From NCBI GenBank assembly GCA_963851105.1, contig CAWKNP010000012.1, forward strand, positions 62,001-126,000: 64,000 nt of DNA. The letters are read 5' to 3'. Under the pieces are notes generated by a model. The model worked only from the letters and a program-made list of their open reading frames with translations, was not told where the DNA came from and searched no databases. Position numbers and translations under genes: made by a program. Source of the DNA: DATARN01 sp963851105 (lineage in GTDB: Bacteria > Actinomycetota > Acidimicrobiia > Acidimicrobiales > Palsa-688). Position 1 is the stretch's first letter; each line of letters begins with the position of its first letter. Positions 1 through 10,100 of the stretch are shown one piece after another.

Positions 1-164
1 TGGTTGGGGGTGAGAGTGCCGCGGGGCGCAACGGTGCGGTTGACATCCATTTCGCGGGTGAGGCGGCGCCCGATCTCGACGGGTTGCAACCCGCTGCGAA
101 ACGCCTTCGCGAAGGCGCCTTCGACGAGGCGCTCGAGCCGTCGCTCGAACTGCTGGAGTCCCAT
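1..164 (-). CDS. fhaA: FhaA N-terminus (DUF3662), cut by window edge
   Basis: The reverse strand from the ATG at 164 encodes at least 54 residues beginning MGLQQFERRLERLVEGAF and continuing with a QPVEIGRRLTREMD stretch. This is the conserved opening of the DUF3662 domain at the N-terminus of actinobacterial FhaA, an FHA-domain protein in the PknA/PknB cell-wall and division signalling network. The rest, including the phosphothreonine-binding FHA domain, lies outside the window. In Mycobacterium a tRNA-Leu gene also lies just upstream of fhaA, as it does here, which supports the call. No strong Shine-Dalgarno sequence precedes the ATG. Identity rests on the N-terminal domain only. Confidence 0.85.
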   Translation of the reverse strand, partial: MGLQQFERRLERLVEGAFAKAFRSGLQPVEIGRRLTREMDVNRTVAPRGTLTPN

Positions 165-228
165 GGTCGCCCAGATGCTATCGAGGCGGGGCTGCTCGCC
201 GGGGAGCGCTAATCTGACGGTTCCACTC

Positions 229-312
229 GGGCGAGTGGCGGAATAGGCAGACGCGCAGGATTCAGGTTCCTGTGTCCGAAAGGATGTGGGGGTTCAAGTC
301 CCCCCTCGCCCA
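229..312 (+). tRNA. tRNA-Leu (anticodon CAG)
   Basis: The acceptor arms GGGCGAG (229-235) and CTCGCCC (305-311) pair perfectly, followed by discriminator A at 312. The anticodon stem CAGGA/TCCTG encloses the loop TTCAGGT with anticodon CAG. A class II long variable arm follows, then a GGGGG/CCCCC T-stem around TTCAAGT. CC follows at 313-314 but the next base is G, so the 3' CCA is not fully encoded and must be added post-transcriptionally. Confidence 0.97.
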
Positions 313-348
313 CCGCAGGCGCGGTCGGCGCCGCTGCGCCACCCGGGG

Positions 349-1629
349 CTACGCCAGGGCGCAGCTCCAGGTCAGGTGGCCCGACAGCGGCGCCGCGCCA
401 GGCTCGCTCAGGGGCAGGTTGGCGAACTGGAGGTCGCCTCCGCCGCTGGGTTGCACCGTCAGCACCGCCGTGGTGGCGGTGGTGGCCGACCACGACCGGT
501 AGCGGGAGGCGTTGCTGGCGGTGGCCGACAACGAAAGGTCGGGGCGTTTGTACGTCCCGGGGGCCCCGGTCCCCGGTGGAAGCCCGAAGTCGAGGTGGAA
601 CGTCGAGCCGTCCGCCAACTTGGCCGCGAACGCCCAGCTGGAGCGCTGCGCCGCCTGGAGACAGGTGCCGCCCGACTGGAACTTGGGCACCACCTGGGTC
701 GCGGCCACAGTTTGGGTGTTGATGGTCCCGCTTATATTGAGGGGGCCCTGCAGGCGGGCGTGTCGGATGGACGGGAAGACTTTGGCGACCGCCCGGTGCA
801 GTGAACCGGAGCTGCCCACGGCGTCAACGCCCAGCCCCGCCAGGACCAGCAGCACCAAAAAGGCGGGGCCCAGGCAGCCACAGCCCCGGCGCCTGCGGGC
901 GGTTGTACCCCCTTGGTTGTTGACTGCGCCGGTGGAAGTGCTGGCGCCGGCGTTGGCCGCCCTGGCGGCGTTGGAGACGGCGGCGGCGGTCGCCATGGCC
1001 CCCATGATCGATTGCATGGTCTCGATGGCCGAGGCGGCATCGGGGGCGGCGACTTCGTCGACCCGTATGACCCGCCAGCCGTCGCCCGTTCCGATCGGGG
1101 TGCCGCAGAAGCGGCAAGTCCCACCGACGCTCTCGGAGAGCAGGGCGCCACAGTTGCCGCAACGCTCCCCGGCGCCCGCCCGGGACGTCTCGGCGCTGGC
1201 GGGACGCTGGAAGCACCAGTTCTCGATGTGCCGTTCTTCCTTGCCCCGCTTTCCCTCGGTCGGTCGCCAGTGGGAGCTGAAGTGCACGACGATGGTGTCG
1301 TGGCTGGCGTCGGACGCGATCGAGACCAGCTGGCCGCTCTCGGCATCGTCGTCGGCGGGCGCCACGACCCGTTGTTCCCGGCAGGCCTCTTCGATGGCCC
1401 CGCGATGGCGCTCCATGAGCGGGGGGGCCAGGACGCCGGCGCTCAGCTCCGGTTTGCAGCGGGCGTAGGCCTGGCCGACCAGCCAGAACGCCTGCTGGGC
1501 CTCGGCGAGGAAGGAGTCCAGGTTGAACAGGTGATCGCGGGCCGCAATGGTTGCGACGGCCTGGGCCACGCTCTCGGGATCGGGCGCCATGTGGGGGGTG
1601 CCTCCGAAAGGAAACGGCGGGTCGGTCAT
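349..1629 (-). CDS. Tim44-like/zinc-ribbon membrane protein
   Basis: The 426-residue product has a helical N-terminal domain (about residues 20-150) whose pattern of Trp, Leu and acidic positions resembles Tim44-like domains. A zinc ribbon follows, with two CxxC pairs (CGNC and CRFC, about residues 160-180). One transmembrane segment lies near residues 257-275, after an Arg-rich stretch and the Cys-rich GCGCLGP. The C-terminal 150 residues are beta-rich and probably extracytoplasmic. The ATG at 1629 follows a GAGGG-like site. Bacterial Tim44-domain proteins are generally membrane-associated with unclear roles, so no specific reaction is proposed. The gene converges on the tRNA-Leu side and is divergent from the phosphoribosyltransferase gene at 1761. 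Confidence 0.6.
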   Translation of the reverse strand: MTDPPFPFGGTPHMAPDPESVAQAVATIAARDHLFNLDSFLAEAQQAFWLVGQAYARCKPELSAGVLAPPLMERHRGAIEEACREQRVVAPADDDAESGQLVSIASDASHDTIVVHFSSHWRPTEGKRGKEERHIENWCFQRPASAETSRAGAGERCGNCGALLSESVGGTCRFCGTPIGTGDGWRVIRVDEVAAPDAASAIETMQSIMGAMATAAAVSNAARAANAGASTSTGAVNNQGGTTARRRRGCGCLGPAFLVLLVLAGLGVDAVGSSGSLHRAVAKVFPSIRHARLQGPLNISGTINTQTVAATQVVPKFQSGGTCLQAAQRSSWAFAAKLADGSTFHLDFGLPPGTGAPGTYKRPDLSLSATASNASRYRSWSATTATTAVLTVQPSGGGDLQFANLPLSEPGAAPLSGHLTWSCALA

Positions 1630-1760
1630 GGCGCAGCAACCCTCGAGTCGAGGATCGGTTCACCTTTGCCTGCGGTCCTCGCGCCCATGACCTGCCCCCC
1701 TTGCCCCGCGGCCCCCGCATCCCCGCTGCTTGAGCATAGGAGTCCCGGTAGGGTTCGCAC

Positions 1761-2333
1761 GTGTCCGAGTTCACTGCGTCTGGGTTCACCGCCCGCCTGC
1801 GAGAAATCGTGATGGACCCGGCGGTGCTCACGCACCTGGCGGAGCCCATCCGGCTGGCGTCGGGGGAGATGAGCCGGGACTTCATCGACGCCAAACTGGC
1901 CGTGGACGACGCCGACGATCTCGCCCTGGCAGGCACGGCGATGGCGGCCGCAGCCGCCGATGCCGGGGTCGACTACGACGCCGTGGGCGGCCTCGTGCTC
2001 GGCGCCGTCCCCTTCACGTTCGCGGTTGCCCAGTCGGCACGCTGCCGGTGGTTTCTCATCCGCAAAGAGCCCAAGGGGCGGGGCACCGATCGCTGGGCGG
2101 AGGGCGCCCGTCTCGGCCCCGGGACCCGGGTCATGCTGGTCGACGACGTCATTACCACCGGAGGCTCGATCCAGCAGGCGTATGAGAGAGTTGCCGCCGA
2201 GGGCGCCCGCGTGGTCTTCGCCACCACCCTCGTCGACCGCGGCGACGCCGCCGCCGCCTTCTTCCGTCAGGCCGGGGTTCCCTACCGGCCCATGTTGACC
2301 TACCGCGACCTGGACATCGCGCCGGTCGGATAG
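1761..2333 (+). CDS. pyrE: orotate phosphoribosyltransferase-like enzyme
   Basis: The 190-aa protein has a type I phosphoribosyltransferase fold. The PRPP-binding signature VMLVDDVITTGGS (about residues 130-142) is intact and is preceded by an RKEPKGRGT flexible-loop motif typical of orotate PRTases. These enzymes convert orotate and PRPP to OMP in de novo pyrimidine synthesis. The start is the GTG at 1761, with TAGGG 7 bases upstream. The gene stands alone without other pyr genes, so a related PRTase specificity cannot be excluded. The C-terminus ends with YRDLDIAPVG, a short ending like that of many actinobacterial PyrE proteins. The next gene ends 4 bases downstream on the opposite strand. 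Confidence 0.7.
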   Translation: MSEFTASGFTARLREIVMDPAVLTHLAEPIRLASGEMSRDFIDAKLAVDDADDLALAGTAMAAAAADAGVDYDAVGGLVLGAVPFTFAVAQSARCRWFLIRKEPKGRGTDRWAEGARLGPGTRVMLVDDVITTGGSIQQAYERVAAEGARVVFATTLVDRGDAAAAFFRQAGVPYRPMLTYRDLDIAPVG

Positions 2334-2337
2334 ATAC

Positions 2338-3825
2338 TTACTTCGGGAGCTGGTTGGCCTTGAACCAGGCGTCGATCTTGGCCTGGGCTTGCTGTTGTAA
2401 CTGAGGCATGACCGTCGCCGGGTTGGCACCGCCCACGATCTGGCCGAAGGCGGCGGACATCAGGTCGTGGACATCGGCGAACGCCGGGAGCCATGCATCA
2501 TTCTCGGCGGAAGCTTCGGGCAGTCCTGCGACCCAGACGGAGGGATCAACCCCGACAGCCTGCTTGATTCCTTGCCCGAAGGCGTCGCCGTTGGCCGTCA
2601 AACCCGCCATGACCCCGAAGCCGCCATAGGACAACTCACGCTCGCGCGCCGGCTCGACGGCGAAAAACTTGAGGACCTCCCACGCCAGGTCGTGGTGGGC
2701 GCTGGCCGCGACGATGGATCCCAAGCTCACCTCGAGGAAGTTGAACCGCCGGGCGGGGCCCGCGGGCAGGGGCGCGGCCCGCCACGCGAAGGGGACCTGC
2801 GACGCGAACGGACTGTTGAGTTCGCAGCTGCACAGATCGATCATGGCCAGCTTCCCCGCCCGCCACGCCGCCAGCTCCTCAGTGCCGGGTGCCGCCCCGG
2901 GGGCCAGTTGCGCGATCTGAGCGGGCGTGGGATGGACGTGGTACTTGTTGACCAGGTCGGCGGCGAACTGGGCGCCGGCGATGGCCGCCGGGGTGTCGAG
3001 AATGGCCTGGCGCTTTGCCGGGTCGTAGAGGTGGCCGCCGAAGCTGAACAACGACGCTTCGGGCCGGAATCGGGCGGCCCCGAAACGGGTGACCTTGGTG
3101 ATGTCGAACCCCGCCTGGCCTGGGTGCTTTCCGTCACTATCGACCGTCAACGCCTGGGCCGCCTGCAGGAATGAACCGGTCAGCAACCAGGAATTGTCCG
3201 ACCATGAAGACGGTGGCGGCTGGACGCCGGCATGGGAAAAAAGGTCGACGTTGTAGGCCAGGGCGTGGTCGTGGAACCCGAGCGGGAGACCGGGGATGGC
3301 TTTGGTCCGCCCGTAGTAACTGGGCAGGGTGGTGGCCGCCGTTGCCTGCGATTGAAAGGCACTCATCGCCACGCCGTCACGGTGGATGAGGGCCTGGAGA
3401 TCCAACCAGACGTGACGATCCACCAGGCGCGACACCTCCCCCAGCCCGATGCCGAGGACGATGTCGGGTGCCGAACCGCGGGCGATCAGTGCCGCCAACT
3501 GGGTTTCCGCGGCGGCCGCCGACGACGCCCGCAGGAAGTCGATCCCCACCTGGGGGTGGGCGGCGATGAAGGCCTGGGCCAGCGCCTGCTGCACCTGGCG
3601 TTGCGGCGCCGTGTTGCCACCGTCGAAGCCAACGAGGATCTGGACCCGCCCGACCAGCTTCGGGGGAGCCGACTGGTGGGTGCCGTGCTGACACGCTGCC
3701 AGCAGCGCCGCGGCGCCCGAGACCGAGACGCCGAGATTGAGGGCGTCGCGCAAGAAATCACGGCGTGTCAATCGGCCGAAGCCGTAGGCACTCAGGAGAT
3801 CCTTCGTCGACGCAGGGCCGCTCAT
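2338..3825 (-). CDS. Tat-exported extracellular solute-binding lipoprotein (sugar type)
   Basis: Starting at the ATG at 3825 gives 495 aa. The N-terminus has a twin-arginine motif (TRRDFLR), a hydrophobic core and a lipobox ending LLAAC, so the protein is probably Tat-exported and lipid-anchored. The mature part has the layout of family 1 / SBP_bac_8 binding proteins: a VQILVGFDGGN opening strand, an APDIVLGIGLGEV ligand-edge segment and a DAWFKAN helix near the end. Such proteins deliver oligosaccharides or polyols to ABC permeases, but no permease or ATPase gene is adjacent. The gene is divergent from the giant surface protein. A longer in-frame start at 3957 adds Arg-rich sequence before the Tat signal and is unlikely. 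Confidence 0.8.
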   Translation of the reverse strand: MSGPASTKDLLSAYGFGRLTRRDFLRDALNLGVSVSGAAALLAACQHGTHQSAPPKLVGRVQILVGFDGGNTAPQRQVQQALAQAFIAAHPQVGIDFLRASSAAAAETQLAALIARGSAPDIVLGIGLGEVSRLVDRHVWLDLQALIHRDGVAMSAFQSQATAATTLPSYYGRTKAIPGLPLGFHDHALAYNVDLFSHAGVQPPPSSWSDNSWLLTGSFLQAAQALTVDSDGKHPGQAGFDITKVTRFGAARFRPEASLFSFGGHLYDPAKRQAILDTPAAIAGAQFAADLVNKYHVHPTPAQIAQLAPGAAPGTEELAAWRAGKLAMIDLCSCELNSPFASQVPFAWRAAPLPAGPARRFNFLEVSLGSIVAASAHHDLAWEVLKFFAVEPARERELSYGGFGVMAGLTANGDAFGQGIKQAVGVDPSVWVAGLPEASAENDAWLPAFADVHDLMSAAFGQIVGGANPATVMPQLQQQAQAKIDAWFKANQLPK

Positions 3826-4127
3826 AGTCAGATTTCTTCTTTCGCCTGTGGCCCGCCAAGGGTGTGTCGCACGACGCCCCGAGTCTTGCTGGAATCGCGC
3901 TGAGGTTGGGTAATGGCATCTGCCGGCGCCCGCGAACGGCCCGTGGAAGCGACGCAAGGGATCCTCTGAACGACATCTGATACCAAGATTTACCTTTGTC
4001 CGTTGCGTCGGCTACTCTCATGGAGATCAACGGTCAATCGTACGGGCTTGGGCTGGTTCGGCGGTTTGGACATACTTCTTGAAGCTGACGCAGATCTCGT
4101 CAGCATCTGTCAGGGGAAAAGAATCAG
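3826..4127. promoter_or_regulatory. divergent intergenic region with a leader hairpin
   Basis: This 302-bp spacer separates the divergent binding-protein and giant surface-protein genes and must hold both promoters. A perfect 7-bp stem (GCTGACG/CGTCAGC, 4084-4104) with a 7-nt loop lies 23 bases before the giant gene's first ATG, just upstream of the AGGGGA ribosome site at 4112-4117. It could affect translation initiation. I see no known riboswitch core in the interval and cannot assign -10/-35 boxes with confidence. Confidence 0.4.
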
Positions 4128-7100
4128 ATGAAGCGCAGCAAGCGTCCCGAGGACTCGGGCGTGCCGTCGTCGACCGAAGAGGTCGACTCCATTTTCCGTT
4201 TCAGTGAGCGTCATTTGGGTATACGGCACCATCGTCACAATGAAGGACGTTTTGCCGTCGGGGGCACAAGGGGGATGGTGAAGATGGGCAACCGGTTGCG
4301 AGGGGGCACCCAATCGAGTCCAGGAGACCGCCGGCTGCTTCGGGGCCACGGCCTGAGGTCTTTGCGCGGGCCCGGTTCGGGCGCGGACTCCCCGTCCCGA
4401 CCCGGGCGCCGCGTCGTCCAGGGCCTGGTGGCCCTGGCGATCGGTGTCGCCCCCTTTGCCATTGGTATCCCCGCCGCCTTGGCGGGCGTCGGCTTCGGCG
4501 TCACCCCGAACTTCCCGTCGAATGTCACCGTCGGCGACAGCGGAACGCCGGCATCCCTGCAGATCCAAAACACCGCCAATGGCGCGCAGTTCCACCTCAC
4601 GGCGACGCTCTCCACCATCAACTTGGTCCCGGCGTGCGGTTCGACCGGGTTCACCCCCACCGGCGACTGCCCCGCGGCCGACGCGCAACCCGGGGTCTTC
4701 CAGTTGAGTCCGACCGGTAGTGGTGAGGCCGGGACTGCCTGCGCAGGAAAGACCTTCACGATCACTGTCATCGATCCCGCCACCGGGCAGGTGACGTTCA
4801 CCCCCGTGGGGGGCCCCGTGATCCTCGGTCCCGCCGACGGTCTCGGACCGCTTTCCCCGGTCTGTCGCATCGATTTCACGTTCAGCGTCCTTAGGGAACC
4901 AACCATCGACGCCGACCCGGCACCCGGTATCCAGACGGCGGAGCTGGGTTTCGCCCAAGGCACCACGAGCGACGGCGTTCCCGGTTCGGGCCTCGGCTCC
5001 AACCTCACCACCGTTGCCAAGGCCCAGCCGGCTCTGACGACGACCGCGACCACGACCGGCAGGGTGGGCGCCCCGATCACTGACACCGCCCACCTCGTGG
5101 CGGCGGCGCCTCCCGCGCCCGCCCCCACCGGGACCATCACCTTCACCCTGTTCACTACCGCCAACTGCACCGGCCCGGGCGTGTTCACCTCCACAGTGAC
5201 CGTGACCTCCGGCGGTGGCAATTACACCTCGGGACCGTTCACACCGACCGCGCCCGGCACATACAAATGGATCGCGGCCTACAGCGGCGACGCCAACAAC
5301 GCTGCCCTCACCACCGCCTGCGGTGACCCCGGCGAGACCAGCACGATCTCCCGACGGACCCCCGCCATCGTCACCACTGCCTCGGCGCCAACCACAATTG
5401 GCGGCCCGATCTCGGACAGCGCAGTGCTTTCCGGCGGGTTCAACCCCACCGGCTCGATCGTCTTCAACGTGTTCGGCCCGAACGACGCCACCTGTACGAG
5501 GGCGGTGGCTTTCACCTCCACGGTGCCGGTCGCCGGCAATGGCATCTACAACTCGGGGCCGTTCATCCCGACCGCACCCGGCTCCTATAACTTCGTCGCC
5601 AGCTACAGCGGTGACGCCAACAACGCGCCGGTGACCAGCGCCTGCGGCGCCGCCAACGAGAACACCACCGTCAACAAGGCGACTCCCGCCATCGTCACCA
5701 CCGCTTCGGGCGCCGGCCCCGTCGGGGGGACCATCGCCGACAGCGCGGTCCTGTCCGGCGGTGTTGCCCCCACGGGGACCATCGTCTTCAAGGTCTTTGG
5801 CCCCAACGACGCCACCTGCACCGGAGCGGTGGCGTTCACGTCGACGGCGACAGTGAACGGCAACGGCACCTATCCCTCGGCCAACTTCACGACCACCGCC
5901 GCCGGCACGTACCGGTTCGTGGCCTCCTACAGCGGCGACGCCAACAACGCCGCGGTCACGACGTTGTGCAGCGACCCGGCCGAGGCGGTCGTCGTCACCA
6001 GGGCCACCCCTGCCATCGTGACGACGGCTTCGCCGACGGTGCCCGCCGGCGGCGCCATAAGTGACACCGCCACCCTTTCCGGCGGCGTGGCTCCAACGGG
6101 AACGATCACCTTCACCCTCTTCGGCCCCGCCAACATCAACTGCACCGGCGCCGCCATCTTCACCTCGGTCGTTGCGGTCGCCGGCAATGGCGTCTACCCC
6201 TCGGGACCGTTCACGGTGACCACGCCGGGGACGTACAACTGGGTGGCGGCCTACAGCGGCGACGCCAACAACGCCGCCGCCGTGAGCCCCTGCGGCGCCC
6301 CCAATGAATCGGTGATCGTCACCAAGGCCAACCCGGCCATCGTCACGCAAGCCTCCTCGTCGGTCCCCGCCGGCGGCCCGATCACCGACACCGCCACCCT
6401 GTCGGGCGGCGCCGCCCCCACCGGGTCGATCACCTTCACGGTGTTCGGCCCGAACAATGCCACCTGCACCGGGGCCGCTGTGTTCACCTCCACCGTGCCC
6501 GTCGCGGGCAACGGCAACTACACCTCAGCACCGTTCACCACTCCCGCCGCCGGGGTCTACCGCTTCGTCGCCGCCTATAGCGGCGATGCCAACAACACCG
6601 CGGTCACGACGGGCTGCAACGACGCCAACGAGAGCGTCATCGTCACCAAGGCGCCGCCCGCCATCGTGACCCACGCCTCGGCGCCCGTGGCGGCCGGCGG
6701 CACGATCCGCGACGTCGCCACCCTCTCCGGTGGCGTCAACCCAACCGGCACCATCAGATTCACGGTCTTCGGCCCCAATGACGCCACCTGCTCCAGGGCG
6801 GCGATCTTCACCTCGATCCGGCCGGTCAGTTCCGGCAATGGCAACTACTCCTCGGCACCGTTCACCGTCACGGTGGCCGGGACCTACCGCTTCATCGCGG
6901 CGTACAGCGGTGACGCCAACAACGTCGCCGTCGCCACGACGTGCAACGACGCCAACGAGAGCGTCGTCGTCAGCCCGGCGACGCCGGCCATCGTGACCAA
7001 CGCCTCGGCGACGGTCCCCGCCGGCGGGCCGATCAGTGACTCCGCCACCCTCTCCGGCGGCGTCAACCCCACCGGGACGATCACCTTCACCGTCTTCGGT

Positions 7101-10100
7101 CCCAATGACGCCACCTGCACCGCGGCCCCCGCGTTCACTTCGATCGTGGCGGTTACCTCGGGCAATGGCACCTACCCGTCGGGGCCGTTCGTGACCACGG
7201 CCGCCGGGACCTATCGCTTCATAGCGGCATACAGCGGTGACGCCAACAACGTCGCCGTCACCACGTTGTGTAACGACCCCAATGAGAGCGTTGTCGTTGG
7301 CCCCGCCAACCCGACCCTGGTCACGGCGGCCTCGGCGTCGGTTCCCGTCGGCGGCACGGTCAACGACACCGCGACGCTGTCGGGTGGCGTCAACCCGACG
7401 GGCACCATCACCTTCGAGTTGTTCGGCCCGACCCCGGGATGCACCGGCGCTGCGATCTTCACCACCACCAAGCCCGTTTCCGGCAACGGCAACTACACGT
7501 CGGCTTCGTTCACCGTCACCGCGCCGGGTACCTACAACTTCGTGGCCTCGTACAGCGGCGACGCCAACAACGCGGCCATCCCGTTCACCGCCTGCGGCGC
7601 CGCGGGCGAGAACGTGACCATCACCAAGGCGGCCCCGGCCATCGTGACCACCGCGAGCGCCCCGACGCCTGCCGGCGGCCCCATCAGTGACACCGCCACC
7701 CTTTCCCTCGGTGTCGCCCCCACCGGCACGATCACGTTCTCCATCTACGGCCCGAACAACGTCGGGTGTACCGGTGCCGCCATCTTCACCTCCACCAAGG
7801 CAGTCAACGGCAACGGCAACTACACCTCGGACCCGTTCACCACGTCGGTGGCCGGGACCTACCGCTTCATCGCCGCCTACAGCGGTGACGCCAACAACAG
7901 CGCCGTGACCTCCGGCTGCAACGACGCCAACGAGAGCGTGCTGGTGACGCCCGCGGCGCCCGCGATCATCACCCACGCCTCGGCGACGGTCAGCGCCGGT
8001 GGCGCCATCGCCGACACCGCTACCCTCTCGGGCGGCGTCAACCCGACCGGGACCATCACCTTCACCCTGTTCGGCCCCAACGACGCGACCTGCGCCCGCG
8101 CCGCCGTCTTCACCTCGGTCAAGGCGGTCAGCGGCAACGGCGACTACACCTCCGCCAGCTTCGTTGCGAATGCCGTAGGGACCTACCGCTGGGTGGCCGT
8201 CTACAGCGGCGACGCGAACAACGCCGGCGTCACCAGCGCCTGCAACGCGGCCAACGAGAGCGTCGTCGTCACCAAGGCGCCACCGGCCATCGTGACCGTC
8301 GCCTCGGCGTCGACGCCGGTGGGTGGATCCATAACCGACACCGCCACGCTGTCGGGCGCCGTCAACCCGACCGGGACGATCACCTTCAACGTGTTCGGCC
8401 CCAATGACGCCACGTGCGCCAACGCGCCGGCGTTCACCTCCACCAAGGCGGTCAGCGCCAACGGCAACTACACCTCCGATCCCTTCATCGTGACCGTGGC
8501 CGGCACCTACCGCTTCACGGCCGCGTACAGCGGCGACGGCAACAACTTGGCGGTTACTACGGCGTGCAACGACGCCAACGAGAGCGTCGTGGTCGGCCCG
8601 ACGACGCCCACCATCGTGACCGTCGCCTCGGGCCCGGTGCTCGCCGGCGGCGCCATCAGCGACACCGCCAGCCTGACCGGCGGCGTAGACCCCACCGGAA
8701 CGATCACCTTCACCGTGTTCGGCCCCGACAACGCCACCTGCAGCGGTCCCGCCGTCTTCACCTCGATCAAGACGGTCACCGGCAATGGCAACTACACCTC
8801 GGACCCGTTCACAGCAACGGCCGCCGGCACCTACCGTTTCATCGCCACCTACAGCGGTGACGCCAACAACATCGCCGTCCACAGCGGCTGCAACGACGCC
8901 AACGAGAGCGTGGTCGTCCGCCCCCGGTCCCCGATAATCGTGACCCAGGCGTCGGCTCCGGTGACCCTCGGGGGCACCATCAGCGACACCGCCAGCCTGA
9001 CCGGCGGCATCGCCCCGACCGGCACCATCGTCTTTACCGTCTTCGGCCCGAACAACGGCACCTGCACCGGAGCCGCAGCGTTCACGGCGACCGTTACGGT
9101 GACCGGCAACGGCAACTACTCCTCGGGCCCCTTCACCCCGACGGCCCCTGGTACCTACCGCTTCGTCGCCACCTACAGCGGTGACGCCAACAACTCCCCC
9201 GCCGGGCCGACCGCGTGCGGCGATCCCGCCGAGTCGGTTGTCGTATCCACCGCCAACCCGACCATCGTCACCCATGCCTCGCCATCGGTCCCGGTAGGCG
9301 GAACGATCACCGACACCGCCACCCTTGCCGGCGGCAACGCCCCCACTGGCACCATCACCTTCCAGGTGTTCGGGCCGGACAACACCACCTGCACCGGTAT
9401 CCCGGCGTTCACTTCAACCAAGACGGTCGCCGGCAACGGCAACTACACCTCGGATCCGTTCATGGTGCCGGCCGCCGGCGCCTACCGCTTCGTGGCGACC
9501 TACAGCGGCGACGCCAACAACAGTCCCGCTGGACCCACATCCTGCTCCGATGCCAACGAGGTGTCGTCGGGCAACAAGGTCAGCCCGGCCATCGCCACGA
9601 TCGCCTCGGCCGGGGTCTCGGTCGGTGCTGCCATCAAGGACACTGCCATCCTGACCGGCGGCTTCAACCCCACGGGCACCATCACCTTCAATCTGTTCGG
9701 CCCCAACAACACAACCTGCACCGGGGCGGCCGCCTTCACCGGCTCGGTCCCTGTGCACGGCAGCGGCAACTACGACTCACCGCCGTTCACCCCGACGGCA
9801 CCGGGCAATTACACCTTCGTGGCCACCTATAGCGGCGACACCAACAACAACGCCGCGGGACCGACCACGTGCAACGACCCCAACGAGACGGTGGTGGTCA
9901 GCTTCGTCGCCGCCAGCATCTCCACCACCGCGTCGCCCGCCGCCGACGTCGGCCAGCCCGTCTTCGACACCGCGACCCTTGGTAGTTCGGGCCACCCGAC
10001 CGGGACCATCACCTTCACCCTGTTCGGACCCAACGACGCCACCTGCACGGGTACGCCGGCGTTCACCTCCACCAAGACCGTCAACGGCGCCGGCACCTAC

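Noticed and set aside
3826..4127. Riboswitch in the leader of the giant gene
   Set aside because: Only a simple 7-bp hairpin is visible; no known aptamer core motif is present.
4110..9275. Long reverse-strand open frames opposite the giant gene
   Set aside because: They follow the repeat period, are rich in Gly/Asp/Arg/Val and lack any domain. They are antisense shadows of the GC-rich repeat DNA.
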